Positions 17,430 to 26,015 of a stretch of 64,000 bases of DNA are shown piece after piece. Where the stretch lies: positions 1 to 64,000 of the forward strand of contig JAJDAP010000072.1 in assembly GCA_029261795.1 (NCBI GenBank), read 5' to 3'. Position 1 is the first letter of the stretch, and each line of letters starts with the position of its first letter. Below the pieces are notes generated by a model. The model worked only from the letters and a program-made list of their open reading frames with translations, did not search any database and was not told the DNA's origin. Source of the stretch: Deltaproteobacteria bacterium. Lineage in GTDB: Bacteria; Myxococcota_A; UBA9160; UBA6930. The position numbers and the translations under genes were made by a program.

Positions 17430-18098
17430 TTGACGCCCACCATCGGAAAGGACCTGCCGACCACCCTCCGCCTCTTCGGTCGAGGGCGCGCCTCAGCGCT
17501 CGTGCGATTCGCCGACGCCGCGGTTGAATACACAGAAGACTTCATCGAGAAGAACCAGATCGATTGCCACTACAACGCCAGCGGGAACGTCATCGCCGGG
17601 GTTCATGCGAAACAAGCGCGGTACGAGCATGGCACCGTCACCGCGAACGACGCCGTCATCGCAACCAATGCCTACACAGAGCATCTCGGTCGAAGGAAGG
17701 GGCACGTCGTGCCGCTTCGCGTTTCTCTCTTCGAGACGGAGCCACTTTCCAAGACCGACCTCGATGAGATTAGCTGGAAGGGGCGTGAAGGCATCTACAC
17801 CGCTCACGAAGCACTTGAGAACTACCGGCTTACCGCCCACGGAACACTCACCGGTGGCTCCAAGGTCGTTCGCTACCGGTACGGAAGCCAGTTGCCTCCC
17901 GGACGAGACCCGGAGGCGTTCAGCACCATCGAGCGCATGTTCCGCGAACGCTTTCCGACGCTGACACACTTGCCTATCGCGACTTTCTGGGGAGGTTGGA
18001 TTGGGTTCACGTTCGACCTGCTTCCGCAACTTGGGGTCGAGGGCGCACAGCGGCGGCGTGGACATTGCGTCCCGGGTTTGCGATTCGACGGCCGCTGA
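17430..18098 (+). pseudogene. FAD-dependent amine oxidoreductase (DAO family) remnant
   Basis: Remnant of a PuuB/DadA-like oxidoreductase that oxidises amino acids or polyamines. Recognisable parts are ALVRFADAAVEYTEDFI with IDCHYNASGNV, DAVIATNAYTEHLGRRKGHV with VPLRVSLFETEPLS, and FWGGWIGFTFDLLPQLG. The N-terminal FAD-binding GxGxxG is absent. An internal segment seems deleted near 17610, and the frame is lost at the 3' end where GHGV-type FAD contacts should appear. It cannot encode a functional enzyme. The 105 nt after it (18099-18203) hold no gene. Confidence 0.72.
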
Positions 18099-18203
18099 CC
18101 GGCGCGGCGTCCGCCCTGGCCTCCTCGAGCCCGATCCAGAAGTGCTCGATCAGCGCAAGCCAGGCAAGGCTTCTCGGGGACGACGGCCAAAGCCCTGGCG
18201 CGC

Positions 18204-18716
18204 TCAGTCGTCGCCCGACGTCTTCGCTCGGAACGCGCGCAGGAACGCAACATCCTTGGGCCGGCCAGCCGCTTCCTTCGAGCGCAGCAGCTTCTCGAGT
18301 CGCCCGACGCGCACTTGCGAACCTGACACCTCGAAGGTCACCACATCTTCCGACATCTGCGCGTAGTCGAAGCCGGCGATCGAAGTCAGTAGATCGATCT
18401 CGCCGGTTTCGGCGTGAAGCGCACGCAAGCTGGCACCACGCTCGATGATCCGGCCGAGCACGAGAGCGTCGCCGAGATCGATGAAGGGCTCGTCGCCCGA
18501 TTCGAATGCGTATCCGAGCTGGGCGAGCACAGTGAGGGCTCGCTGGAGATTCTCGACGGCCGGCCCAAGCAACGTGTCGAGATCGAGCGTTGCGTAGGCT
18601 TCGGCGGGCGTCCGTGCGTAGAAGTTGATTCCGCCAACGCCTACGACGATGAAATCGACGTCCGCTTCGCCTAGCGCCAGCAACGCCCTGGCGAATCCGC
18701 TAGGGGCGTCGGACAC
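18204..18716 (-). CDS. Nucleotidyltransferase-fold protein, second copy type
   Basis: 170 residues. The NTase core is VDFIVVGVGGINFYARTP with the acidic pair in LDLDTLLGP near 44-50. A GEIDLLTSIAGFDY segment supplies the third acidic position, and the C-terminal LLRSKEAAGRPKDVAFL is typical of DUF6036/MNT-like NTases. It differs clearly from the NTase at 13808. It starts inside the end of a 50-codon gene (17-nt overlap), a common toxin-antitoxin layout. The module sits next to the ssrA-like repeat at 18893. Confidence 0.75.
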   Translation of the reverse strand: MSDAPSGFARALLALGEADVDFIVVGVGGINFYARTPAEAYATLDLDTLLGPAVENLQRALTVLAQLGYAFESGDEPFIDLGDALVLGRIIERGASLRALHAETGEIDLLTSIAGFDYAQMSEDVVTFEVSGSQVRVGRLEKLLRSKEAAGRPKDVAFLRAFRAKTSGDD

Positions 18717-18852
18717 GCTTCGCCCGACTCACTTCTCGTTGGAACTGCTGCTGCGTCGACATCGCATTCAGCACCCACGTCTTGTCGGATCCCGGTCGGT
18801 TCCAGACCTGGCTCTCGATCCGCTTCGCCATCTCGCTCAAGCTCTCGGACAT
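18700..18852 (-). CDS. Small 50-aa protein upstream of nucleotidyltransferase, antitoxin-like
   Basis: ATG 18852 is preceded by GGAGG at good spacing. The peptide begins MSESLSEMAKRIESQVW and ends in a basic tail (RAKRVRRP). It is helical and amphipathic. Its last 17 nt overlap the NTase gene in another frame. Size, overlap and order suggest an antitoxin or a partner of the NTase. No family is recognised. Upstream lies the ssrA-like repeat, so its promoter would cross that junction. Confidence 0.5.
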   Translation of the reverse strand: MSESLSEMAKRIESQVWNRPGSDKTWVLNAMSTQQQFQREVSRAKRVRRP

Positions 18853-18892
18853 CGCGGGTTGCCTCCGGGAGGCGGTGGAGGAGTTGGAATGA

Positions 18893-18917
18893 TGGAGGCG
18901 GCGGGAATCGAACCCGC
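18893..18917 (-). repeat. 25-bp copy of ssrA 3' end, candidate att site (distal)
   Basis: Identical to 28845-28869, the T-arm plus acceptor strand of the tmRNA gene. The identity stops abruptly on both sides: the base after the acceptor differs here (TCA in place of CCA) and the upstream tmRNA helix is missing. Such 3'-end duplications mark integration of tyrosine-recombinase elements in ssrA. The antisense of this stretch gives a spurious MEAAGIEPA-type reading frame. Confidence 0.65.
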
Positions 18918-19171
18918 TGCCGATGCGCGGAATCATAGGGCCTTTTTTTCCCTCTCAGTTGTGGGCCCATGTGGGGCCCTTTGCCAACCAACAACGGCAA
19001 TCTGACATGCGTCGCCCGCTGCGATGCGCCGGCAGGAATTTGCACCAACTTGCGATTCCTCCGTCAAACGGCCGATGTGCGGGGAGCCGTGCGTTGGATC
19101 ATCGCGACACTCGCTTGGAGCGGTCTTCGGAGCAGCGGCTTCGGAGCACAAGAGCGAAGAGGAGATCCGTC

Positions 19172-19258
19172 ATGATAAGTAGTCTCGGTGTTGGGATCGT
19201 GGTTGCGAGCGCTTCTTTCATTCTGGGCGTCGGCCTGCTCGCTATCCTCGGGGCCTGA
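19172..19258 (+). CDS. Putative 28-aa single-span membrane peptide
   Basis: ATG 19172 follows GAGGAG at ideal spacing. The whole peptide is one Gly/Val/Ala-rich hydrophobic helix (SLGVGIVVASASFILGVGLL). It is too short for family assignment. The strong ribosome site in otherwise non-coding DNA is the main support. It could also be chance in GC-rich sequence. Confidence 0.35.
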   Translation: MISSLGVGIVVASASFILGVGLLAILGA

Positions 19259-19747
19259 GCCGCCTCTGAAGTCTTCGGACCGGCGGCTCCGGAGCTGTGT
19301 TCGTCCTCCCGCCCATCGGCCGAAGGACGGTCCGAGCATGCGCCCGTCCGGATGCCGCCAGGTTCGAGTGCGCTGCGAATCCCACGGAGTCGATGGGAGG
19401 TCCGCTCGTTTCGGCGCGGGCCTCCTGCATCGTGGTCCCTCCTTCGGGTGGGTGGGTGTGTGTCATCGCGCCCTTTCTTGCGTGCGGGCGGCTCGTCCGT
19501 TGCACATCCTGCGGTGGATCCGTGCACCTGTCGCGATTCCCTGGCTTGCCCCTGGAACGGCTGTCGGTGAGACTTCTTAGCTCCTGAATCGGACGCTAAC
19601 CCCGCTCTTGCGGGCGAGCGGTACCGCTGAGCGAGCAGGAAGGCAGCCATTACACCGGCGATCGTAGTAGCGAAGCGGGACGGAGAGGTTCTCAAGCAGA
19701 ACGAGTCCGCCCGAGCGCTCATGGGATCCGCAACGGGCGGGTTGTGT
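19259..19747. other. 489-nt stretch without recognisable gene
   Basis: No open frame with protein-like composition on either strand. Reverse-strand frames here read as arginine-rich shadow sequence. The region lies inside the proposed ssrA island between the small peptide and the first 48-bp repeat and is probably eroded sequence. Confidence 0.4.
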
Positions 19748-19795
19748 TGGCACGCGGTCGGAAACCTGGCCAACACGGAGGGCCTTCCCTGCGAG
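19748..19795 (+). repeat. 48-bp direct repeat, copy A
   Basis: Matches 23476-23523 in 47 of 48 positions; the sixth base is C here and G there. Internal complementarity (GGAA...GGCC with GGCC-TTCC) could form a small hairpin. Copies A and B lie 3.7 kb apart in the same orientation and enclose the arginase and acyl-CoA dehydrogenase remnants and the intact amidohydrolase-MaoC pair. Confidence 0.75.
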
Positions 19796-19865
19796 CCGCG
19801 GCCTTCTCTATCTCGGCCAAGTCGTTGAGACCTCACGTCTGGCCCGTACCGAGGTCACGCGAACA

Positions 19866-20503
19866 ATGCGCTCCGGCCTATCGCCCTTGGCTCTCGTCAG
19901 CGACGACAGCGCGATGATGGGAGTCGTGGCGGGAATCCGGGCATCCGGCGAAGCGGCCCTTGGGCTGGTGTGGCTTGACGCACGTGGCGACCTTAACACC
20001 CCGCAGACCTCGCCAAGCGGGCTTCTCTTCGGGATGCCGCTGGCGCACCTCCTGGGCCTCGGGCACGAAGACCTGCTCGCGCTGGAAGACCAGGGACCGG
20101 TTCTCGATGAGGCTCGGCTGGTCTTGGTCGGCGTGCGCTGCCTCGACCCCGGTGAGAAGGCACTCATTCGAGCACACAAGATTCCGACCACTCTCCTTCT
20201 AGCTTCTCAGAGCATGGGCCAGCCCGTCTTGCTGCTCTCATCACCGAGCGCCTTCGCGATGCTGGGGCCGGTCATCTTCATATCCACTTGGATCTCGACG
20301 TCCTCGACCCTGCCAGGTCGCCCGGGGTTTCGCTTCGCGAGCCGCACGGACTCGATCCTGCCGCCGCGGTCCAGTTCATCAGGCGGCTTGCCGAATGGCC
20401 GACCGACCACTGCACCTTCTCTATCTCGGAGTACACCCCATCCGCGACGTTGGCGCGGCGACGCTCGGCTCGGCACTGCGAGCGCTCGAGTGTTTTGTAG
20501 AGG
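19866..20503 (+). pseudogene. Arginase/agmatinase family remnant with frameshifts
   Basis: Frame 1 reads LALVSDDSAMMGVVAG and LGLVWLDARGDLNTPQTSPS, clearly the arginase core. GGDxS has become VSDDS and the metal ligand His of DAHGD is Arg. The 3' part continues in another frame (HLDLDVLDPARSPGVSLREP from about 20282) and shifts again near 20415 to LLYLGVHPIRDVGAATL. The N-terminal third is missing. At least two frameshifts plus lost metal ligands show a dead gene. Confidence 0.75.
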
Positions 20504-20552
20504 CACGGAGTTGCCGTGCCGACGACTGTTGCGCGCGTGTTGAACCCTGCTC

Positions 20553-20888
20553 TTGCTCGCTCTCCTGGGCGTTCAGCTCCACTTCCCGCCCACCGCGGGT
20601 GCCCTGCTTCGGCTCATGGGAGCTCGCGATGCCGTCCGGCGAGCCGACATCGCACTCGAGATCGCGGGCGCGGGCGCCACGGCCTGGCACGGAGACGATC
20701 TCACAGGCCAGATCGGTATCCGCTTCCTGGCTCGCCAGGGAAGCGAACTCTGGGGCGGCAGTACCGAGATCCAGCGCAACATCGTCAGCGAACGGCTGCT
20801 CGGAATGCCGCGCGAATTCGCTGCCGACCGCGATATCCCGTTCACTCAGGTCCGTCGCAACGCCATGCCCGCCCGCGAGCGCGATTGA
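20553..20888 (+). pseudogene. Acyl-CoA dehydrogenase C-terminal fragment
   Basis: About 111 codons corresponding to the end of an acyl-CoA dehydrogenase. The clearest segment is GSELWGGSTEIQRNIVSERL with LGMPREFA after it, the C-terminal FAD/dimer motif. The N-terminal and middle domains with the catalytic Glu are absent, since the decayed arginase directly precedes. It is a truncated remnant, possibly of a longer fatty-acid or steroid acyl-CoA dehydrogenase that once belonged with the downstream MaoC hydratase. Confidence 0.78.
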
Positions 20889-20965
20889 GACGGCAGCCAG
20901 GTTCCGCGATGTGCGACCCTGGAGCACGCGATTCCACGAACCGACCGCAGGAAATGGAGCCACTG

Positions 20966-22174
20966 ATGGCACGCAAACTGGATTTTCCCGTGTTCGACGC
21001 AGACAACCACATGTACGAGACGCAGGAGGCGTTCACCCGGTACCTGCCCGAGGAATACACTGGGCTCATCAAGTACGTGCAAGTCGGGAACCGCACGAAG
21101 ATCGCGATCAAGAACACGATCAGCGAGTACATCCCGAACCCGACGTTCAACGTGGTGGCGCCGCCCGGGGCGCACGAGCTCCACTACAAGCAGCAGAACC
21201 CGGCCTCGAGGACCAGCCCCGGAGACCTGCCGGTCAAACCGCATGCCCGCTACGTCGAATCGATCCCCGCGTATTTCGAGCCCGCCGCCCGCCTCGAACT
21301 CCTCGACGAGCTCGGAATCGACCGCGCCGTGATGTGGCCCACGCTGGCGAGCGTGCTCGAGGAACGCCTGACCGACGACCCGATCGCCACCCACGTCATC
21401 ATCCACGCGCTGAACCAGTGGATGCACGAACAATGGAGCTTCGACTACGAAGGCCGGATCTTCGCTACGCCGGTCATTACCCTGCCCATCGTAGACCGCG
21501 CGCTCGAAGAACTCGCCTGGGTCCTCGAGCGCGGCGCCAAGGCCATCCTGATCCGGCCGGCCCCGGTACCGGACTTCAACGGTCGCCGCCGTTCGTTCGC
21601 GCTTCCCGAGTTCGACCCCTTCTGGGAGGCCGTGCAGGAAGCCGACATCCTCGTGGGCATGCACTCCTCGGACAGTGGCGGCCAACGCTACCTGAACGAA
21701 TGGGAGGGCGGAGACAACGAGTTCGAGCCGTTCAAGAGCGGACGATCCGCCTTCGCGGCACTCGTCGGAGCCGACAACCGGACGATCACCGATGTCGTGA
21801 GCTCGCTCATCGGCCACGGTCTGGTGACCCGGTTCCCCAGGCTCCGGATCATGCCGGTCGAGAACGGGAGCGCCTGGGTACGCCCCCTCGTCGAGAAACT
21901 TCGCAAGGTCTACGAACGCTCGCCCGCGCTCTTCGGCGAAGATCCGATCGCTGCATTCAAGCGCTGCATCTGGGTCCACCCCTTCCACGAGGAAGACACC
22001 CTCGGACTGATCGACCTGATCGGCGTCGACAACGTCGTATTTGGCTCGGACTACCCCCATCCAGAGGGCATGTACGACCCCATCACCTTCGTCGATGAGC
22101 TCGAGGGCCTCACGCTCGAGGATCAGGCCAAGGTCATGGGAGGGAATCTCGCTCGGATCCTGAAGGCCGCCTGA
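20966..22174 (+). CDS. Amidohydrolase-2 family metal-dependent hydrolase
   Basis: 402 residues. The N-terminal metal motif is FDADNHMYE (D11, D13, H15). Later elements are GMHSSDSGG, HPFHEED and the C-terminal catalytic Asp in VFGSDYPHPEG. This matches TIM-barrel amidohydrolase-2 proteins (decarboxylases or hydrolases of cyclic acids) common beside beta-oxidation genes. ATG 20966 has GGAG 9 nt upstream; ATG 20954 is possible but its AGGAA abuts the codon. It is intact amid decayed neighbours and is followed by the MaoC gene after 52 nt, probably cotranscribed. Confidence 0.85.
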   Translation: MARKLDFPVFDADNHMYETQEAFTRYLPEEYTGLIKYVQVGNRTKIAIKNTISEYIPNPTFNVVAPPGAHELHYKQQNPASRTSPGDLPVKPHARYVESIPAYFEPAARLELLDELGIDRAVMWPTLASVLEERLTDDPIATHVIIHALNQWMHEQWSFDYEGRIFATPVITLPIVDRALEELAWVLERGAKAILIRPAPVPDFNGRRRSFALPEFDPFWEAVQEADILVGMHSSDSGGQRYLNEWEGGDNEFEPFKSGRSAFAALVGADNRTITDVVSSLIGHGLVTRFPRLRIMPVENGSAWVRPLVEKLRKVYERSPALFGEDPIAAFKRCIWVHPFHEEDTLGLIDLIGVDNVVFGSDYPHPEGMYDPITFVDELEGLTLEDQAKVMGGNLARILKAA

Positions 22175-22226
22175 GCCGGCAGCGGGATTCCGGAGGCAAC
22201 AACGAGCAATCGCTGGAGGCGCGACG

Positions 22227-23399
22227 ATGACGGACCAGGACTCCGAACTCACGATGGATACGACCGAGGTCGACAAGTGGCTCGGCGTACCGCTCGGGGG
22301 CGGTCAGTTCCACGACGACATCCACGTCAACGACATCCGTCGCTGGGCGCAGGGGATGCAGAACCCCAATCCGCTCCACTTCGACCGGGGGTACGCTGCC
22401 GAAAGCTGCTTCGGGCGAATCGTCGCGCCGCAATCGTTTACCGTGAACTGCACCGTGGGCCACGGCGCGACGCCAGCGATCCAGGGTTACATCCAAGGCA
22501 CCCACATGCTCTTCGGCGGCGACGAGTGGTGGTTCTACGGGCCGCGCATCCATCCCGGCGACAGCTTTCGTTCCGAGCGCATGCTCTACGACTACGTCGT
22601 CAAGCAGACGTCCCTCGCCGGACCCACGATGTTCTCCCGGGGCGACACGACCTACGTCAATCAGCGCGGCGAGATCATCGGCAAGCAGCGTTCGACGTCG
22701 ATCCGCTATTTCGCCGACGAGGCTGCAAAGCGCGGCGGAGACTACGGAGACGCGCGGGAAGATCCCGAGTGGAGCGACCAGGAACTCGCCGAACTCGAGA
22801 AACAGAAGTTCGAGTACTGCCGTTCGTTCCTCGACCTGGGACACGAAAAGCGCCTGTTCGTGAAGGTAGGCGACCGGCTCCAGACGGGCGTCATCGGCCC
22901 GCACACCGTGGCGAGCCTCACGACGGAGTGGCGCGCCTACGCCATGACCGTATGGGGAGCGACGCACGAGGAGGGGGCCTCTTCGACGACGCGCGCGGGC
23001 TGGATCCCGGAGATGTCACGCGACGAGGAGGGTGCGAAACTCGACCCGGGCAACGCTGACGGGCTCTACAAGGGCCCCTCGCGTGGGCATGTGCAGCCGC
23101 GCTACGCCCGCTTGATCGGGATGCCCCGCAGCTACGGGTACGGCGCCACGATGGGCGCGTGGATCCTCGACTATCTGGCGAACTGGGCCGGCGAACACGC
23201 CTTCGTCCTTCACAGCAACATGAAGTACACGGGGCCTGCCCACACGGGCGACGCGACCCTCCTGAACGGTGAGGTGACCGAACTCGGCTACGACGAGGCC
23301 ACCGGGCAGCCGATCGCGACGGTGAAGGTGAAGATGACGAACCAGAAGGACACGCTGATGGCGAGCGGCAGCGCCGAGGTACTGTTGCCCGCGGTCTAG
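22227..23399 (+). CDS. MaoC-like double hot-dog dehydratase
   Basis: 390 residues with two hot-dog halves. The first contains INDIRRWAQGMQNPNPLHFD-like sequence (residues about 36-54), where D and N/H positions match hydratase 2 motifs, then FGRIVAPQSF. The second spans about 215-385 with YGATMGAWILDYLANWAG and MKYTGPAHTGD. The first half corresponds to the FAS1-like dehydratase domain. Expected reaction is hydration of enoyl-CoA. Together with the upstream amidohydrolase it forms the intact cargo between the two 48-bp repeats. Confidence 0.85.
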   Translation: MTDQDSELTMDTTEVDKWLGVPLGGGQFHDDIHVNDIRRWAQGMQNPNPLHFDRGYAAESCFGRIVAPQSFTVNCTVGHGATPAIQGYIQGTHMLFGGDEWWFYGPRIHPGDSFRSERMLYDYVVKQTSLAGPTMFSRGDTTYVNQRGEIIGKQRSTSIRYFADEAAKRGGDYGDAREDPEWSDQELAELEKQKFEYCRSFLDLGHEKRLFVKVGDRLQTGVIGPHTVASLTTEWRAYAMTVWGATHEEGASSTTRAGWIPEMSRDEEGAKLDPGNADGLYKGPSRGHVQPRYARLIGMPRSYGYGATMGAWILDYLANWAGEHAFVLHSNMKYTGPAHTGDATLLNGEVTELGYDEATGQPIATVKVKMTNQKDTLMASGSAEVLLPAV

Positions 23400-23475
23400 C
23401 TGCAGGTGGCTGGCGTGAAAGGTGCGATCGACCCCCCAGCGACGCGGCCGAGGTCTCGGTAGATCAGGACCCGGC

Positions 23476-23523
23476 TGGCAGGCGGTCGGAAACCTGGCCA
23501 ACACGGAGGGCCTTCCCTGCGAG
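23476..23523 (+). repeat. 48-bp direct repeat, copy B
   Basis: Second copy of the repeat at 19748-19795 (47/48 identical). It begins 76 nt after the MaoC stop and ends 33 nt before the LuxR remnant. Sequence similarity between the sites drops immediately outside the 48 bp apart from a few bases, as expected for a duplicated short element or recombination site. Confidence 0.75.
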
Positions 23524-23556
23524 CGCGGCTGCGTGAGCAGGATCCTCGATCAGGGG

Positions 23557-23901
23557 ATGGACCAGACCAAGCACACCGAGGTTCGGGTCCAGGGAGTGCA
23601 GCACCATCTGACACGTGTCCCGTTGGACGACGTCGTGGTCTGCGTGCTCCGCCGTGGCAGCGAGCAGGAGCCAGTGGCCTGGCAGCAACTGACTCCCCGC
23701 GAGCTGGACGTGCGGCGCCTGCTCGCCGGTGGCGGGACCACCTCCTCCGTGGCCCACGAGCTGGACCTCAGCAGTGCCACCGTACGGACCCACATCGAGA
23801 ACATGCGCGGCAAGATGGGCGTGCAAAACGAATGCGACACGCCTCCAGCACTTCTCGTCCCCGTTTTCGTAGACACACATTTTCGCCCGAAAGTGCGGTA
23901 G
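23557..23901 (+). pseudogene. LuxR-type HTH protein fragment fused to IS end
   Basis: The frame contains LTPRELDVRRLLAGGG, SVAHELDLSSATVRTH and IENMRGKMGVQ, a GerE/LuxR DNA-binding domain. No receiver or sensor domain precedes it. Immediately after MGVQ the frame enters sequence typical of an IS3-family left end (VPVFVDTHF is read from it), so the C terminus has been replaced. About 40 poorly conserved residues precede the HTH. It is likely a broken response regulator. Confidence 0.65.
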
Positions 23902-24018
23902 GAGTGTGTGATGACGAGGCGAACACGACGGCAGTTTTCGAAGGAGCACAAGGCAAAGGTCGTCGCCCTGATCCGTGTGGATAGGCAGGGGGAGACTTTT
24001 CTGGGATGCGGCATCTGA
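23838..24018 (+). mobile_element. IS3-family insertion sequence remnant (left end plus start of orfA)
   Basis: The stretch 23858-23880 (CGTCCCCGTTTTCGTAGAC-like) resembles the end of deltaproteobacterial IS3 elements. After GGTAGGAG, ATG 23911 opens MTRRTRRQFSKEHKAKVVAL, the N terminus of an IS3/IS911 OrfA. Homology ends about 23973, the frame closes at 24018, and no OrfB or right end is found. It is a 5' stub only. Confidence 0.7.
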
Positions 24019-25985
24019 GACCCAAGGGGCGATCGAGCGCCGCCATTGCGCTGGCGCTCGCCGTGGCTGTCGCGGCGGGTGTGTTCGTTTCCAGCGGTCC
24101 CAGAGCCAAGATCCTGTTGGCCCGATTCCTCACCACCGGGTCGACCCCGCGCACCTTTGACTTGCCTCCCTTGACCAACTGGAAGCCGTCGGGCCCGCGC
24201 GTAGTCTCCGCTCATCCCGCTGCCAACGCCCGCCAGGTCGGCTTCGGCAGGGCGCTGCACACCGACCTGCACGGCTCCGACCAGGTCGGCACGGTGATCG
24301 CGCCGGTGATGACCAAGGCCTGGGACGCAGAGACGGACATGTTCGTGGCCGAAGGGCCAGTGTTCGACCGCAGCGGCAACATCTACTTCAGCCCGGTCTT
24401 CCCCCCGGAAGACGTGATCCTGGTGGCCCTCGAGCCCGAGCAGGGCCGGCGCTTGTGGGCGCTTGCGGGCCGCGGCTCCGGTGCTGGTACCCCCTTGGTG
24501 CTGGAAGATCCGGAGCGCGGCGAGGACCTGGTCTACGTCGGGACCTACCACCGGGCCGTCGCCCTCACGACCGGGGGCAAGCGGCTGTGGGACGTGGCCA
24601 CCGGCCTGCCCGAAGCCGACCCCGGCGCCTTCGAGTCCGAGAAGCACAGCTTCGGCATCAACTACCACATCCAGGCGGACGCCCTGGTGGCGGTGATGGG
24701 GGACGGGCACGTCTACGTGCTCGACCGCAGGAGCGGCGCCCCGCTGCTGAAGGAACCCTTCATGATGCCGGGGGACAGGACGCCGGTGACCAACTTCTCG
24801 TTGCCCGAGGCGGTGAGCCGGGCGGCCAACAGCGAGATCTCCCAGATGGTCTCCGCCGCCTGGAAGGGCGAGGGCTCCGATCCGGTCGGGGCCGTGCTGC
24901 ACGGTGCCGCGGGCGAGCTGCAGAAGGTGACCAACTTCTTCTCCATCGACAGCAACACCGGCCGCATCTGGATCGCCGCGACCCTGCCCGATTCCGAGGA
25001 CGGCGTGGTCGATGGCTGGTCCCACCTCGCGGCCCTCTACGGCCTGGACCTGGTCTCCTCGGGTGGCGACTACCGGCTGGAGGTCGCAGTGGTGGCGCAG
25101 GTGCCGGGGGGTACCGCCTCGACCCCGACCATTCGCGCCGATGGCAAACGCATTTATGTGGCCGATGCCTTCGATACCGTCTACGCCATCGACGCGGCCA
25201 CCGGCGATCGGGTCTGGTCGATCAACGTCGGCAGCAAGGTCACCGGCTCCCTGGCGGTGTCGGCAGATAACGGCGAGGTCTACGCCAATACCCGCACCGC
25301 CATTCACAAGCTGGTGGACCGCGGCGATCGCGCCGAACGGGTTTGGACCGCCAACCTGGACATGTACGACGCGGGGCTGTTCCAGGAGAACATGAAGGCG
25401 CTGGGGGCCGAGATCGCCGCCAACGGCATCGCTTTTACGGGCGCTGCCGGTGTGGTCGCCGGCAAGCAGAAGTTTCCGCTGAAGCTGGGCGCCGGCTTGA
25501 TCGACAGGGAAACGGGTGAGGTGCTCTACTACGCCGAGGGGGCCGAGGATTCGGTGTCGTCGATGGTGACCGCGCCCGATGGCAGCCTGTATGTCGGCAA
25601 CTCTCCCCTGCGCCGGGTGCTGGGCCGGGTGATCCTCGGCCAACGTCACAGCCCGCAGCCGGTGCTCGGCGGCATCACCCGCTTCAAGCCGGTGCGATAC
25701 GACCTGCTGATTCGCGACGCCCTGTGGGCCGCAGCCAACCGCGCCGACAACGCCGCGCGGTGGGTCGGCTCTCATCCACGGTCGGTCCAGGCGGACATCC
25801 GGCAGATCCACATGCTGCTGGATCAGGCCGAGCAGGTGCGACCCGAGGCAGATGCTGAGGGTAGTCTGGACGCCGCCACCCAGAGGCAACAGGCAAAGGT
25901 GATCCAGCGAGTCCGGGGCCAATTGTCGGCGGACACCGAGAGCCTGACGCAGGCGGCGAAGGAGCTTCGCAGCCTGGTGCATTGA
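24006..25985 (+). CDS. Secreted PQQ-like beta-propeller protein
   Basis: 659 residues. A signal anchor lies at about 9-29 (SAAIALALAVAVAAGVFVSS). Repeated propeller blades have WxxxxG-type endings, such as GRRLWALAGRG, GKRLWDVATG and GDRVWSINVGS, and the DTVYAIDAATG blade signature. The C-terminal 110 residues are helical. Without quinoprotein dehydrogenase residues it is probably a non-enzymatic or unknown sensor/binding propeller. Start ATG 24006 overlaps the IS remnant and has a weak ribosome site, so the original promoter may have been displaced. Confidence 0.78.
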   Translation: MRHLRPKGRSSAAIALALAVAVAAGVFVSSGPRAKILLARFLTTGSTPRTFDLPPLTNWKPSGPRVVSAHPAANARQVGFGRALHTDLHGSDQVGTVIAPVMTKAWDAETDMFVAEGPVFDRSGNIYFSPVFPPEDVILVALEPEQGRRLWALAGRGSGAGTPLVLEDPERGEDLVYVGTYHRAVALTTGGKRLWDVATGLPEADPGAFESEKHSFGINYHIQADALVAVMGDGHVYVLDRRSGAPLLKEPFMMPGDRTPVTNFSLPEAVSRAANSEISQMVSAAWKGEGSDPVGAVLHGAAGELQKVTNFFSIDSNTGRIWIAATLPDSEDGVVDGWSHLAALYGLDLVSSGGDYRLEVAVVAQVPGGTASTPTIRADGKRIYVADAFDTVYAIDAATGDRVWSINVGSKVTGSLAVSADNGEVYANTRTAIHKLVDRGDRAERVWTANLDMYDAGLFQENMKALGAEIAANGIAFTGAAGVVAGKQKFPLKLGAGLIDRETGEVLYYAEGAEDSVSSMVTAPDGSLYVGNSPLRRVLGRVILGQRHSPQPVLGGITRFKPVRYDLLIRDALWAAANRADNAARWVGSHPRSVQADIRQIHMLLDQAEQVRPEADAEGSLDAATQRQQAKVIQRVRGQLSADTESLTQAAKELRSLVH

Positions 25986-26015
25986 CCTCGCGTCGGCCCG
26001 CGCGAGGCCGCTCGG

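Noticed and set aside
18890-18975. Complete tRNA or second tmRNA at the 18.9 kb repeat
   Set aside because: Only the T arm and acceptor 3' strand are present. No matching 5' acceptor strand, D arm or anticodon arm could be drawn upstream.
18625-19005. Frame reading MEAAGIEPAADARN
   Set aside because: Antisense of the ssrA-like repeat at 18893; same artefact.
23550-25982. 810-codon reverse frame opposite the PQQ propeller gene
   Set aside because: The forward strand has a signal peptide and propeller blades. The reverse frame is a codon-bias shadow.
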